Below are positions 1-9,800 of a DNA stretch of 64,000 bases, one piece after another. Below the pieces are notes generated by a model that ran no database searches, had not been told where the DNA came from, and was given only the letters and a program-made list of their open reading frames with translations. Position 1 is the stretch's first letter. Every line of letters begins with the position of its first letter. Source of the DNA: Lewinellaceae bacterium (GTDB lineage Bacteria > Bacteroidota > Bacteroidia > Chitinophagales > Saprospiraceae); assembly GCA_016713985.1 (NCBI GenBank), contig JADJOD010000026.1, positions 1 to 64,000 of the forward strand, read 5' to 3'. The position numbers and the translations under genes were made by a program.

Positions 1-14
1 GTCAGCCCATCAGT
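1..14. repeat. REP-like palindrome, right half, cut by window edge
   Basis: The window opens with GTCAGCCCATCAGT. This is exactly the right arm of the palindromes at 543-575 and 1680-1712, so a further copy is cut by the left edge. Confidence 0.6.
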
Positions 15-86
15 ACACGTAACAGCACGTGCACCGGATACATCACACCTGTAATATAACCCACCATGCTGTACCAACCTTCCACC

Positions 87-468
87 ATGTACCACATTTA
101 CAACCAGGGGAACAACCGCCAACAAGTTTTTTTTAACCTTGATAACTACCTGTTTTTCCTCCGAAAGATCAGGTCGCACTTGCTGGAATGCACCGACATC
201 TTGTGTTATTGCCTGATGCCCAATCACTTTCAACGGCATCATTGAAGGGTTTATCACGGTGGACGGGAAACACCAGGATTTGTTTTTTGGGCAAAATGAC
301 TACGCCTGGACCTGCTTTCATTATATCCATGAAAATCCTGTAAAAGCAGGATTGGTCGCCAATGCCACGGATTGGCCTTATTCTTCGGCTGCCGATTATG
401 CGGGAATGAGGAATGGCACACTTTGCAACAGGAGTCTGAGCAAAGAAGTAATCTTTGGATTGGATTAA
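87..468 (+). pseudogene. Degenerate REP-associated tyrosine transposase (RAYT, IS200-like Y1 fold)
   Basis: Two pieces in different frames together match the two ends of a RAYT. The first, 87-245 (52 codons), starts MYHIYNQGNNRQQVFF and ends CLMPNHFQRHH followed by a stop; the family signature is the His-x-His of LMPNHFH, of which the second His is Gln here. The second piece, from about 259 to 468, carries FHYIHENPVKAGLV and RNGTLCN, typical of the C-terminal half of Bacteroidota RAYTs. Roughly 50-60 residues that normally lie between are missing, including the region with the catalytic Tyr, so the protein should be inactive. REP-like palindromes start at its stop codon. RAYTs are domesticated single-strand transposases linked to REP sequences. 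Family call from motifs, fairly sure; exact deletion ends are inferred. Confidence 0.8.
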
Positions 469-575
469 CTCATGGGCTGACTTTGAGTCAATCACGTTGG
501 GCTAACTCATGGGCTGACTTTGAGTCAGCCCATGAGTTGCCGACTGATGGGCTGACTCAAAGTCAGCCCATCAGT
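467..575. repeat. REP-like palindrome cluster
   Basis: Three units follow the RAYT stop. A half copy (467-490) reads ACTCATGGGCTGACTTTGAG. A full palindrome at 504-538 has arms AACTCATGGGCTGAC and GTCAGCCCATGAGTT around a TTTGA loop. A second full palindrome at 543-575 has arms ACTGATGGGCTGAC and GTCAGCCCATCAGT. Both would form strong cruciforms or RNA hairpins. Close spacing of two related palindromes resembles BIME arrangements next to RAYT genes. Confidence 0.8.
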
Positions 576-630
576 ACACGATCCGAAACAATTCGGCAAC
601 GGCTACCATCTATTGTAACGTTCCCGTCCC

Positions 631-638
631 TATCTTTG
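631..638 (+). promoter_or_regulatory. Candidate -7 box TATCTTTG
   Basis: TATCTTTG fits the Bacteroidota sigma-70 -7 consensus TAnnTTTG and lies 25 bases before the ATG at 664. A TTG at 613-615 could be the -33 element, but its spacing of 15 bases is short. Confidence 0.45.
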
Positions 639-663
639 CCCCCATCACCAACTCCCTCCGCAC

Positions 664-1641
664 ATGAAATTCAACATCGGCGATTACGTCCGGGTTAAAT
701 CCGGTGTCCTGCTCGAAGAAACGGACGAGGAAGTGCCCGGCTGGGTCGGGCGTATTGTGGAATTGCATGACAACCCGAAAGACCCGTTCTACCTGCTGGA
801 ACTGGATGCCGTTTCATTGGATAACCTGCCGGAAAAATACCTGCAGGATTGTATCGACGAGCAGGAGTCTCCTTTGGTTTATTATTTTCAGGATACGGAT
901 CTGGAGCCCGCCGAACGGCGCGACACGGACGAAGTGTTGCGCGCTACCCAGGATCGTATTTCCGATCTTGTTATGGGGCCCGATGAGGAGTCGGAAATAG
1001 ATAAAGCGCTGCTGGGCAAGTGGATAGCTGCATTCAAGCAAAGCGCTCAGGCCGCTCTGCTCAACGATATCGAACGAGAAGAAGCGGAGTATATCATCGA
1101 TAATTTTGCCGAGTTTGCTTTTAATTACTCCGGCGAACAGGTGGGCGCCTGGACGCACGCGGGAGTGCAGGAAGTCTGCATCGAACTGATTCCCCGAAAA
1201 GTTACCGCCGAAGCGGAGTATTTTGACCGGGTGGGGCCGGTGCTCGCGCGGTTTTTCGATTTTCTCGGCGAAGCAGATTATCTACCCAAAGCAGCCGCTC
1301 TGGGCGAGGAAGTGCGGCGGATCTCGCCGAAAATTGCGAAAAACGCGGCGGATCCGCACAAGTGGGGCATGGCCAAATCGCTCGGTATGATGGCCATGCA
1401 GACGGGTGTCGATCTCTCGAATGAAATGGCCTTGCAACGTTTTATCATGGAATACAACGCCGGCATCAACACGGCGCAACGACCCAAACAAACGACTCGC
1501 CCGGCGAAGTCCAATCCATATATGAATATCCCCCGCAACCAGATCATCCGGGTGAAATATGCCGATGGCAGCATCCGGGAAGGAAAGTTCAAGCGGCTGG
1601 AAGCGGATTTGCTGGAAGGGAAATGCGAGTTGGTGAAATGA
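664..1641 (+). CDS. Hypothetical protein with N-terminal SH3/KOW-like segment
   Basis: A 325-residue protein that I do not recognise. Residues 1-35 (IGDYVRVKSGVL ... VPGWVGRIVEL) look like a small SH3/KOW-type beta domain. Residues about 110-270 are rich in helix and contain FAEFAFNYSGEQVGAWT, a pattern seen in uncharacterised helical proteins, followed by a basic, proline-rich linker. The C-terminal 40 residues (IIRVKYADGSIREGKFKRLE) again look like a small beta segment. No signal peptide or membrane helix. A TATCTTTG box precedes it, and a REP-like palindrome follows about 40 bases after the stop, so it is probably a single-gene unit. Codon usage looks normal. Confidence 0.7.
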   Translation: MKFNIGDYVRVKSGVLLEETDEEVPGWVGRIVELHDNPKDPFYLLELDAVSLDNLPEKYLQDCIDEQESPLVYYFQDTDLEPAERRDTDEVLRATQDRISDLVMGPDEESEIDKALLGKWIAAFKQSAQAALLNDIEREEAEYIIDNFAEFAFNYSGEQVGAWTHAGVQEVCIELIPRKVTAEAEYFDRVGPVLARFFDFLGEADYLPKAAALGEEVRRISPKIAKNAADPHKWGMAKSLGMMAMQTGVDLSNEMALQRFIMEYNAGINTAQRPKQTTRPAKSNPYMNIPRNQIIRVKYADGSIREGKFKRLEADLLEGKCELVK

Positions 1642-1679
1642 GGCGGGCAAATCAAACGAAGTACTTTTGATTACAACCG

Positions 1680-1712
1680 ACTGATGGGCTGACTCGAAGT
1701 CAGCCCATCAGT
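1680..1712. repeat. REP-like palindrome
   Basis: Arms ACTGATGGGCTGACT and GTCAGCCCATCAGT, one base different in the centre from the copy at 543-575. It sits between the hypothetical gene and the ATPase gene and may also serve as a transcript 3' end hairpin. Confidence 0.75.
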
Positions 1713-1770
1713 ACTGCCACGGTACGCGTGCAAATCCAACACCCCACTTTTAATTTACTCGGTTCTGTAT

Positions 1771-1778
1771 TATTTTTG
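1771..1778 (+). promoter_or_regulatory. Candidate -7 box TATTTTTG
   Basis: TATTTTTG matches TAnnTTTG. The ATG of the ATPase at 1783 is only 4 bases downstream, so a transcript from this box would be leaderless or nearly so. No convincing -33 element is visible. Confidence 0.35.
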
Positions 1779-1782
1779 CAGC

Positions 1783-2939
1783 ATGATTACCCGCGCTGCA
1801 AGTGAAATGATCCTCAAAAACCTGTCGGTATTCCCGGCGGCCAACATCATCGGCCCGCGGCAGGTGGGTAAAACGACGTTGGCCAAATGGCTGCAAACCC
1901 GCCTGTCCAAGCCTTCGTTTTATTTGGACCTGCAAAACATCCAGGATTTGGACAAATTAGCCGCGCCCGGTTTGTTTTTGCGCGAACACGCCGAAAAATG
2001 CGTCATCATCGACGAAGTGCAGCGCTTGCCGGGGCTGTTTGCACAGTTGCGCTCGCTCATCGACGAGCGGCGCGAACCGGCCCGGTTTGTTTTGCTCGGC
2101 TCCGCTTCACCTTCCATCATCAAAGGAGTATCGGAATCATTGGCCGGCCGAGTTTTCACCGAATTAATGCCGTTTTCCCCGCGAAAATACGGAAACCGTG
2201 CCTGGCGAAAACACTTGGGGCGCGGCGGTTTTCCGGACGCATTGATGCCCGACGACGACCTGGCCGCTGAATGGTTTGAAAGTTTTACCCGCACGTTTGT
2301 AGAACGCGACCTGCGCGAACTGGGTTACAACCTGACATCCGTCTTGTTTTCCAGACTTTTGCGGATGGCGGCGCACCTGAATGGTCAGTTGCTGAACATG
2401 TCCACGCTCGCCAATTCATTAACAAGCGCGCCTACCTTGTCCCGGTACCTCGATTTATTGGAAGGTGGTTTTCTCGTGCACCGCCTGATGCCCTGGTTTT
2501 CCAATGCCGGAAAACGTTTAGTCAAGTCGCCGAAACTGTATATTCGCGACAGCGGCCTGCTGCATCACCTGCTGCGTATCCGCGACTACGACACCTTGCT
2601 GGGGCATCCGGGTCTCGGCGCATCCTGGGAAGGATATGTCATCGAGCAAATTATACGCGTCACCCAACGCAAGTGGGAATATTATTTTTACCGCACCCAG
2701 CACGGCGCGGAAGCGGACCTGGTATTGGTCAGGCCGGACGGCAAAATCTATTGTATAGAAGTCAAGTTCTCATCGGCGCCGGTCCTGGGTAAGGGTTTTA
2801 TCAGGCCAAAGAAGATATTCAACCGGATTATTCTTTTGCCATCATACCCGAAGGCCAATCGTACCCGAAGGAAGGCGGCGTGCGGGTGATCAGTTTGCCG
2901 GAATTTTTAACGAAGGAGTTGTCGCCACTTGAGGGCTGA
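1783..2939 (+). CDS. AAA ATPase with DUF4143 domain, frameshifted near the C-terminus
   Basis: Belongs to the ATP-binding protein/DUF4143 family, common multi-copy ATPases of unknown role in Bacteroidota. Walker A is GPRQVGKTT (about residues 26-34), Walker B is VIIDEVQRLP (about 71-80), and the C-terminal DUF4143 domain ends in the restriction-endonuclease-like strand EADLVLVRPDGKIYCIEVKFS. The printed frame ends at 2889 with a non-homologous tail. Adding one T to the T-run at 2796-2799 restores GFYQAKEDIQPDY and a normal ending at 2937-2939, giving about 385 residues. I therefore annotate the full span. The shift is either a sequencing error or a very recent mutation. It stands alone, convergent with the broken CRISPR adaptation genes. 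Confidence 0.85.
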
Positions 2940-2955
2940 TTTACAGCCAAATGTA

Positions 2956-2995
2956 CAATGTTCAATGACCAATTTTCAATGTTCAATGTTCAATG
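2956..2995. repeat. Heptanucleotide repeat, unit TTCAATG
   Basis: Five to six copies of TTCAATG or close variants (ACAATGTTCAATGACC, then TTCAATGTTCAATGTTCAATG) fill the gap between the ATPase and the reverse transcriptase remnant. The 7-base period is the same as in the other intergenic arrays of this window although the unit differs. Confidence 0.6.
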
Positions 2996-2997
2996 GC

Positions 2998-3957
2998 TCA
3001 TTCCACCCCCACCATTCCATCTGCCAGCATAAAACGCAGTTTCAGGTAGAGCCCGTGGTTCGGGCCTTTGATGAAGCGCACGAACGCCAGTTCACCTTCG
3101 ATGTGTTGGCGGAAACGGTTGAGCGCTTCGGCGGAGAAGATTTCTTCGGCGATCATCTTGTCGGACGTAAGTGTTTTGTAGGTTTTGATGTCCGATTTCA
3201 GGTCTTTTACAAAATATTCGCTCAGATCGGGTTTGCCTTCCGCTTTTACGGCCAGTCCGCACACTTCCGGCTCGTCCTGGATGCGGCTTTGTTTTGTTTT
3301 TTCGTAATTCAGGATAAAGTCATTGCCTTCTATTTGCTGGCGGATGACCTCCACACTTTCGTTGGAAAAACGTTTTGCGCCGGAAAAAGTCATGTCGTCG
3401 GCATAACGGGTGTAGACCCAGCCCTGGTCGCGGGCTAATTTGTCGAGTTGATGATCCATTTCAAAACACTGTTGGGTGAGGGGCGCACCCATGGCAAACG
3501 GTTTTGGGATGACGCCGGTTCTCGAAAGGCAGCCATGAAATCCTTAGAATGCGAAAAAGTCCTTCAGGTCGAGTTGAAGGATCCATTTACTTTGGCAATG
3601 CCGGAGCGCATTGGTGTATATATTGCAGGGAGCCGTTTCGTCGGCCGTGGAAGGAATGAAGGCGGAGGAAGCCCGGGGGCGCACTCCGTAAGAAACACCT
3701 TGCAACAGATCGGCAAGCAGGCGTTGGCAATCCGTGAGTTTGGGGTGCGGATTTTCGATCAGCCGGAATGCGCCGTTGGCTTTGGGCGCCTGGAAACTGT
3801 AATATTGCGGATTAACCGCCTGTTCGCGCATCCATTGTTCTTCACACATGATCAGCGCGCCGATGGCTTTTACGGTCCGGGCTTTTACCAGCATCTGGCC
3901 TTTGGCCAATACCTGCTGTGCGGTGAGTTGTTTGAACGGTTGACGAAAGTATTGCAT
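2998..3957 (-). pseudogene. CRISPR-associated reverse transcriptase, degenerate
   Basis: Two minus-strand pieces, 3957-3544 and 3492-2998, read as one reverse transcriptase. The first has YYSFQAPKANGAFRLIENPHPK (fingers) and LQLDLKDFF (motif A, first catalytic Asp). The second has MGAPLTQ, a stump of the PQGAP motif, and VYTRYADDMTF (motif C, the YADD catalytic pair). About 45 residues between motifs A and B are missing, motif B is cut, and there is an in-frame TAA after KDFFAF. The enzyme cannot be functional. It starts 14 bases after the cas2 stop, so it was the last gene of a cas1-cas2-RT operon. CRISPR-linked RTs allow spacer capture from RNA. No maturase domain and no retron msr/msd is visible, so a group II intron or retron is unlikely. 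Confidence 0.85.
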
Positions 3958-3971
3958 GACTCCGGTGTTGT

Positions 3972-4265
3972 TTAGTTGAGAAATTTTGTCTTTACATCAT
4001 CGAGGCTTTCCAGGATCGGCGGCGGAGCGCCGGCCTGCATGATCCGGTCGAAGTTGCCGGTGCTGATCGGAACGATAAAAATCCGGTCGGTACGCTGGTT
4101 GATGGATTGGGAGAGTTCGTTGTACATTCTTTTTAACCATTTCCCTTTCATTTTTCCCAGAAAAACCGATTTCTGGACCCGGACGAGGCCGTAAAACTTG
4201 CAACGTTTGGCGATACGTTGCCGCGTCCGGTTTTTGCTTATGTCGTAGATCACCCAGGTATACAT
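3972..4265 (-). CDS. cas2: CRISPR-associated protein Cas2
   Basis: A complete 97-residue Cas2: MYTWVIYDISKNRTRQRIAK at the N-terminus carries the first beta strand with the conserved Asp (YDIS), followed by CKFYGLVRVQKSVFLGKM, the usual second block. Cas2 is the dimeric structural partner of Cas1 in spacer integration. The ATG at 4265 lies 19 bases after the former cas1 stop (4285-4287). Because of the cas1 deletion, the frame upstream is open and cas2 can be read as the tail of a 388-residue Cas1-Cas2 fusion. I think the internal ATG is the true start. Without complete Cas1 it should have no integration role. Confidence 0.85.
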   Translation of the reverse strand: MYTWVIYDISKNRTRQRIAKRCKFYGLVRVQKSVFLGKMKGKWLKRMYNELSQSINQRTDRIFIVPISTGNFDRIMQAGAPPPILESLDDVKTKFLN

Positions 4266-4284
4266 ACGGATTTGTCTTTCAATA

Positions 4285-5075
4285 TCATGCGACGTGTTCT
4301 TCCGATTCCATTTGTGCGATTTGCAAGAGGCGGCGGCTAAACCGGTATTTTTCAAGCGGTAACCGTCGCGGTGTAAAAAACCGATATAAGGATTGACGCC
4401 CGCAAGCAGCAAGGCCTGCTCGGTTTTGCCGTACAGAATAGCAAAACCGTAGTTGAGAAAAGCATTGAAAGGATCACGCGCGGGCATACGCGAGCGGCCG
4501 TCAAAACGATATTCTTCCGGCAATACGTCGCTGAGCGTCTGGAAAAACATCTGGCCGGCGGCGCCTTCCAGCCCGCGCAGGGTCTCGGCCACTTCTTTCA
4601 TTTTTTTACCGTCGAGCGCCTGTATTTGTTTTTTCAGTTTTAAAATTTCGCCCGACCTGGTTTGCAACAGGGTTTGCTTCTGATTGTCGCGGCGCGACTT
4701 CAGTTTTTCCAAAAAATCCGCTTGATTTTGCAGTTTGGTTGCCGTCCAGTTTTTTACAAATGTGACTGCATGTGGTCCGACGCTCACGATCACCTGCGCT
4801 TTTTGCACCGAAGGCGTCGTGTGTAATTCAAATCCGTACATCCTGGCCAGCGGCATGCCGTACTGGTCGAGTAAGGCCACGTCGATCCCGTGCTGCAAAG
4901 CCAGCAAATGGGCCGACACAGTGATCAGCGTTCCATCCTGAATCCACAAACTTTTGACTTTCAGGGGGGAATGGGATTCCTTTTGAAGGGTTTGGTTATC
5001 GTCGAACCACGATAACTCGAAAATGCCGTCCTTGACGGCGATTTTGGTGCCAAAACGAGTAATATGCAGTTCCAT
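4285..5075 (-). pseudogene. cas1: CRISPR-associated integrase Cas1, internally deleted
   Basis: The start MELHITRFGTKIAVKDG at 5075 gives the usual Cas1 beginning; the longer open frame to 5138 adds 21 unrelated residues. The metal-binding Glu (LRGLEGAAGQMFF) and His (GVNPYIGFLHRDGY) are present. Right after HRDGY the protein should continue with the third metal ligand (DFIEPYR block) and about 80 more residues, but these are missing. Another frame across the junction reads LEKYRFSRRLLQIAQMESEE and stops at 4285-4287, which looks like the original C-terminus. So a deletion of about 200-250 bases that also changed frame has occurred, and the ORF now runs through the old stop into cas2. Loss of the third acidic residue should abolish integrase activity. 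Confidence 0.85.
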
Positions 5076-5892
5076 AGTATAAATGTGTTGAAGTGATGGA
5101 TTCGGATATAGCGATACCGGGAGCAACCGGTGCGTCACCGGGTCTCGTTTTTTCAGTCATCAAAGGGCATCAGGTAGCCGGTACCGCGACGTTATCATGC
5201 CGGCACAGGACGGGAATAGTATCAGTCGAAATGGGGAACCCGGTCAGTAAGGATTATAGCGGAACGGTACTTGTGAACGTGCAACACCTTAAAAAAAAAC
5301 CAGAGCGGGAACGAGGCGCTGAAGTACCGGCAAGGATTATCGTCGATTAATTTGGCGCGATCAGGAGGGCTGTTAACTGGAATGATGATACAAAAATAAT
5401 CCGGAGAATAATGCCCCGAAACAGTCCGCAACAACAAAATTTCAGGACGCGGAAAAATGCAGCCGTCCGGCCGCTGCCGGGCCCGGTTGTTGTATCCAAC
5501 ATAACTATCACATTACGACAAAGTTATCCGTGTTTTTTGTGCTATTGAGAGGTATCGTAAGGCAAGATTTTGGCCTGCTTGTTTAAATATCATTAACAAG
5601 CGGACGCGGAGAAAAAGAGAAAACGCCCCATATTAGTTAAATCAAAATGCGTAACTTAAAAAAACACCCCGTTTGCAAGTCCACTTTTTGGTCGCGCCCC
5701 GTAAAAAAGGATATAACCTTATGAATTACAACAAATTGTGACGCGGGAAATGCATGATATTTTTATTGCATATTCCAATTTGGAACTGTTTTTTGAAAAA
5801 AAGTTGATAATTTTTGATAAAACATTTGAAATAACGCGGGGGATTTTTCAACTTTACCGCCTGAATAACAAGAATTTAAGCGGAATTCCGCC
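5076..5892. other. CRISPR leader and divergent intergenic region
   Basis: No convincing gene lies in these 817 bases; short frames at 5093-5350 and 5222-5437 lack coding character. From about 5500 the sequence becomes strongly AT-rich up to the first repeat, which is expected of a leader. The repeats end in ATTGAAAC, the usual 5' handle of Cas6-processed crRNAs, so the array is read on the plus strand with this region as its promoter, while cas1 is read away on the minus strand. I could not fix the promoter boxes. Confidence 0.6.
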
Positions 5893-6874
5893 CTTCCAGC
5901 CCGTATCCATTATGATGAGGATTGAAACTTGTGGATGCGTTTTCGTAATCCATGTGCACCACTTCCAGCCCGTATCCATTATGATGAGGATTGAAACCCT
6001 TCCGAAGGATTGGAACTTTTAGCCCGCTTCCAGCCCGTGATAGGCTTCCAGCCCGTATCCATTATGATGAGGATTGAAACGTTTGGGATAAACAGACCTC
6101 AAACAGTTTTTTCTTCCAGCCCGTATCCATTATGATGAGGATTGAAACTTTTCTTCATCTAAATTTCGGCCAAACTTCCAGCCCGTATCCATTATGATGA
6201 GGATTGAAACCATTGGACCTGTTGAACAATAGGCCTTGGCTTCCAGCCCGTATCCATTATGATGAGGATTGAAACTCGCATGATACGAGTTCGCGGAGCC
6301 ACCGTTTTCGCTTCCAGCCCGTATCCATTATGATGAGGATTGAAACTGTGAGACATGTTGAACCGATTCTCTTCTTCCAGCCCGTATCCATTATGATGAG
6401 GATTGAAACTCTAACGATTTTCAGGTCAAAAAATAATTGCTTCCAGCCCGTATCCATTATGATGAGGATTGAAAACTTGACTGCAGATAGTAGCACCGGC
6501 AATCTTCCAGCCCGTATCCATTATGATGAGGATTGAAACTTGTTTTTGACCATATTGCATAGACACGCCGCTTCCAGCCCGTATCCATTATGATGAGGAT
6601 TGAAACCAATAACAGTCACTCCACATGACCAAAACACTTCCAGCCCGTATCCATTATGATGAGGATTGAAACACTTTGAGGGTGACGGCATCAAGTTGCA
6701 TGTGACTTCCAGCCCGTATCCATTATGATGAGGATTGAAACTTGACCGGACGCAATTTGCGCCTTTGCCCACTCGACTTCCAGCCCGTATCCATTATGAT
6801 GAGGATTGAAACTCTTTGGCTTGAAGGTCCTCTCACTTCTTCCAGCCTGTATCCATCATGATGAGGATTGAAAC
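5893..6874 (+). CRISPR. CRISPR array, 15 repeats of 36 bases and 14 spacers
   Basis: The repeat starts CTTCCAGCCCGTATCC and ends GATGAGGATTGAAAC. Repeats begin at 5893, 5963, 6045, 6113, 6175, 6240, 6311, 6374, 6440, 6504, 6571, 6637, 6706, 6777 and 6839. Thirteen copies are identical. The ninth ends in A instead of C (6475). The last has two changes (CCTG for CCCG, CATCATG for CATTATG), which fits the leader-distal end. Spacer lengths are 34, 46, 32, 26, 29, 35, 27, 30, 28, 31, 30, 33, 35 and 26, an unusually wide spread. Spacer 2 contains a 12-base repeat fragment at 6027-6038. The ATTGAAAC handle and RT link point to a type III (or type I) system; no effector genes are in the window. Confidence 0.98.
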
Positions 6875-9800
6875 TAGGCCGGTGGCGGATATGCAAAGCA
6901 GGAGTCATCCCGGACTTTGTGACCGGGTGCCCAGCCCGTGAAACAGTGAGGGGTAAATTGCATTCAATGTTTCATGACATACCAGCGGGATGGGATTTGC
7001 CGGCGGAGGAGTTCCGGTCCGCTGACCATCAAGAAAATTCCCTTTACGTGTCCCAATTTCCCGGGATGCGGAAACTTTATTCGTTATGAAGAAATATCCA
7101 GGTTTTTGAACCTGGAACACCGTCGTTCCGGCCGCGATTCGGAAATAATGAAATGACCGAGGCGGTATCAAAAGCGCCTGTTTGAGTCACCGTGCTTCTC
7201 TCCTGACGTTGAAACCAGTGAGGCGGTGACTGCCCGTCACCGTCTCACTATCTTTCCAGACCATACCCGGCGTGATGAGGATTAAAAACTCTGCCGGCGG
7301 AGGAGTTCCACACGGAATCAAAACCAAGGGCTTTGTGCTCACCGACCGGCAAGGGCGATAACTCATGGGCTGACCGCAGTCAGCCCTGAGTCGGCACGCA
7401 GTCAGCCCATGAGTGTCGGCCGGCAAAAAAAAGTGGTGGCACAACGGATTCGTCGTGCCACCACAGATCATTAAAAAACGGGTTCTATTTAATTTTTGAA
7501 GTGTGAATCCGCGTTTTTCCCGCCTTCTTTTACCGTGTCGAGGCGTTTTTTGAACTCTGTGGAGAGTTCGTCTTCTTTACGCGCATAAATTTCGTTGAGG
7601 GCGATGAGTGTGTTGAGGTCGTTCGGGTCGAGGCTTTCCGCTTTTTGGAAATGCGGCAGCGCCAGTTCGAACAGGGCCATTACCTCGTTTTTCATCGTTT
7701 GCAGTTTTTTCAGTCCCGCGCTGGAAAAGTCGTCCGGCAGGGCGTTCATTTCCTGGGTGCGTACGGCTGCTTTGTTGTAATACAGGGCGCCGAGTGAATA
7801 CACGGCGTCCACGTTTTTCGGATCTTTTTCGGTGGCCTGGGTGTAATACTTTTTGGCCTCTTCAAAATACTCCGTTGCTTTGGTTTCGTTTTTTTCCTTG
7901 ACGGAACTTTGGTACAGGTTGTCGTACACGTTGCCGAGGGTGACGTACAGACCGATGTTGGTCGGTTCTTTTTGGATGGCCTCTTTCAGCCGGCCGGTCA
8001 GTTCGTCAAGTTTGCCTTTTTTCAGGTACACGTTGATTTCGGCAAAAAGCAGCCCGGAGTCGTCGGGGTGTTTGGTGCGGCCTTCGGAAAGGATTTTCAT
8101 GGCGCCTGCTTCGTCGCCGGCTTCCTGTTTGATCAGGAACAGGCCTTCGTAAACGCCGGCTTTGGCGACACCTTTATTATATAGTTCGTTGTAGTATTTC
8201 AGGGCGTCATCGTTGCGTTTGGCCTGTTGGGCCGAGAGGCCGGTCACGTACAACTGGTTTTCGTATTGCTCGCTGGTTTCGAGTACGGTTTTTTGCGAAT
8301 TGGCGAGCAGGATTTCGTGCGCCAGCAGGGAAGCCTGGAATGATTTGAAGGCCTTTTCGTATTCGGCGGCTTCAAATTTGACCACGCCGATATTGACTAA
8401 GTGGCCCTGCACTTCCATCATACCTTTGACGGCGTCGCTTTTTTCGTATTTTTTGGCGTTGGCGTTGTCGTAAGCGTTTTTATACGCTTCAAAAGCGACT
8501 AAGGCGTCGTTGTCGCCCGTCAGTTGCGCTTTCGGGTCCACCATTCTTTTGGCCATATCGCGTTGCAGGATCGTGCTGTAGATATCGCCGCGGGTGATCC
8601 AGGCAGAGACCATGCCCTGCGCTTCTGCCGTTTGTATGGCCTGATCGATCTTTGTTTTGCCTCGTTCAGTTTTTCGGCATTTTGCGTCGGGTCGATGTTG
8701 TAACTGGTCAGGGCTTTACCCGCTTGTTTGGCTAATTTGCCGCCGTCATCCTGCGCCGTGGCGAATTGCAGGAACATAACCAAGCCCAGGAGAGAGAAAA
8801 GGACTTTTTTCATTGTCTTCAACAAATTTTAGAATGTTTTGAAATCGTTTTTATTAGACGTATTTCAACAGTAAGGTTATCAAATGCGGTGTTAAAGTTG
8901 GGGATTCGTCGTGTTTCGGCTTCAAATTGCCAAAGTTATGGCCAAAAAAGCGTCCGTTTATCCACCCGGCCCGGTCTATTCTTCCGAAGTTTCATTTGTT
9001 TCTTCCGCCACTTCCTCCTCCACTGCCTTGTCCACTACCGCCACGTCGGCGATATCGTCGCCGCCGTCGAGCCGGATGAGGCGTACGCCCTGTGTGGCGC
9101 GGCCCATCACGCGCAACTCGTCGGCTGCGGTGCGGATGGTGACGCCGTTGGTTGTGGTAATGATCAGGTCGTTGTCGTCGGTTACGGTTTTGATCGCTAC
9201 CAGGTGGCCCGTTTTTGCCGTGACGTTGATGGTTTTGATCCCTTTTCCGCCGCGGCTTTGGGTGCGGTATTCGTCGAGTGCCGAACGTTTGCCCATTCCT
9301 TTTTCCGAAACCACCATGATGGTGGTGACGGCATCTTCCGGATCCACACACACCATGCCGACCACTGCGTCGGTGCCGTCGTCGGCGACACGGATGCCCC
9401 GTACTCCGGCGGCGGTGCGGCCCATCGGGCGCACGTCGCGTTCATTAAAACGAATGGCGCGGCCACTTTGTACGGCCAGGATGATCTCGTTGCCGCCGCT
9501 GGTGAGTTTGGCTTCGATGAGTGCATCGCCGTCGTTGATACCGATGGCATTGATGCCGCCCTGGCGCGGGCGGGAATATTCTTCCAGCAGGGTTTTTTTG
9601 ATCTGCCGGTGGCGGGTGCAGAACATGATGTAGTGGCTGTTGATAAATTCCTCGTCCTGCAGGTTTTTGACAATAATAAAGGCGCGCACCTTGTCTTCCT
9701 TCGGAATGTTGAGCAGGTTTTGGATCACCCGGCCCGCCGTGGCTTTGGCGCCTTCGGGGATTTCGTACACCTTCAGCCAGAAACAGCGCCCGCTTTCGGT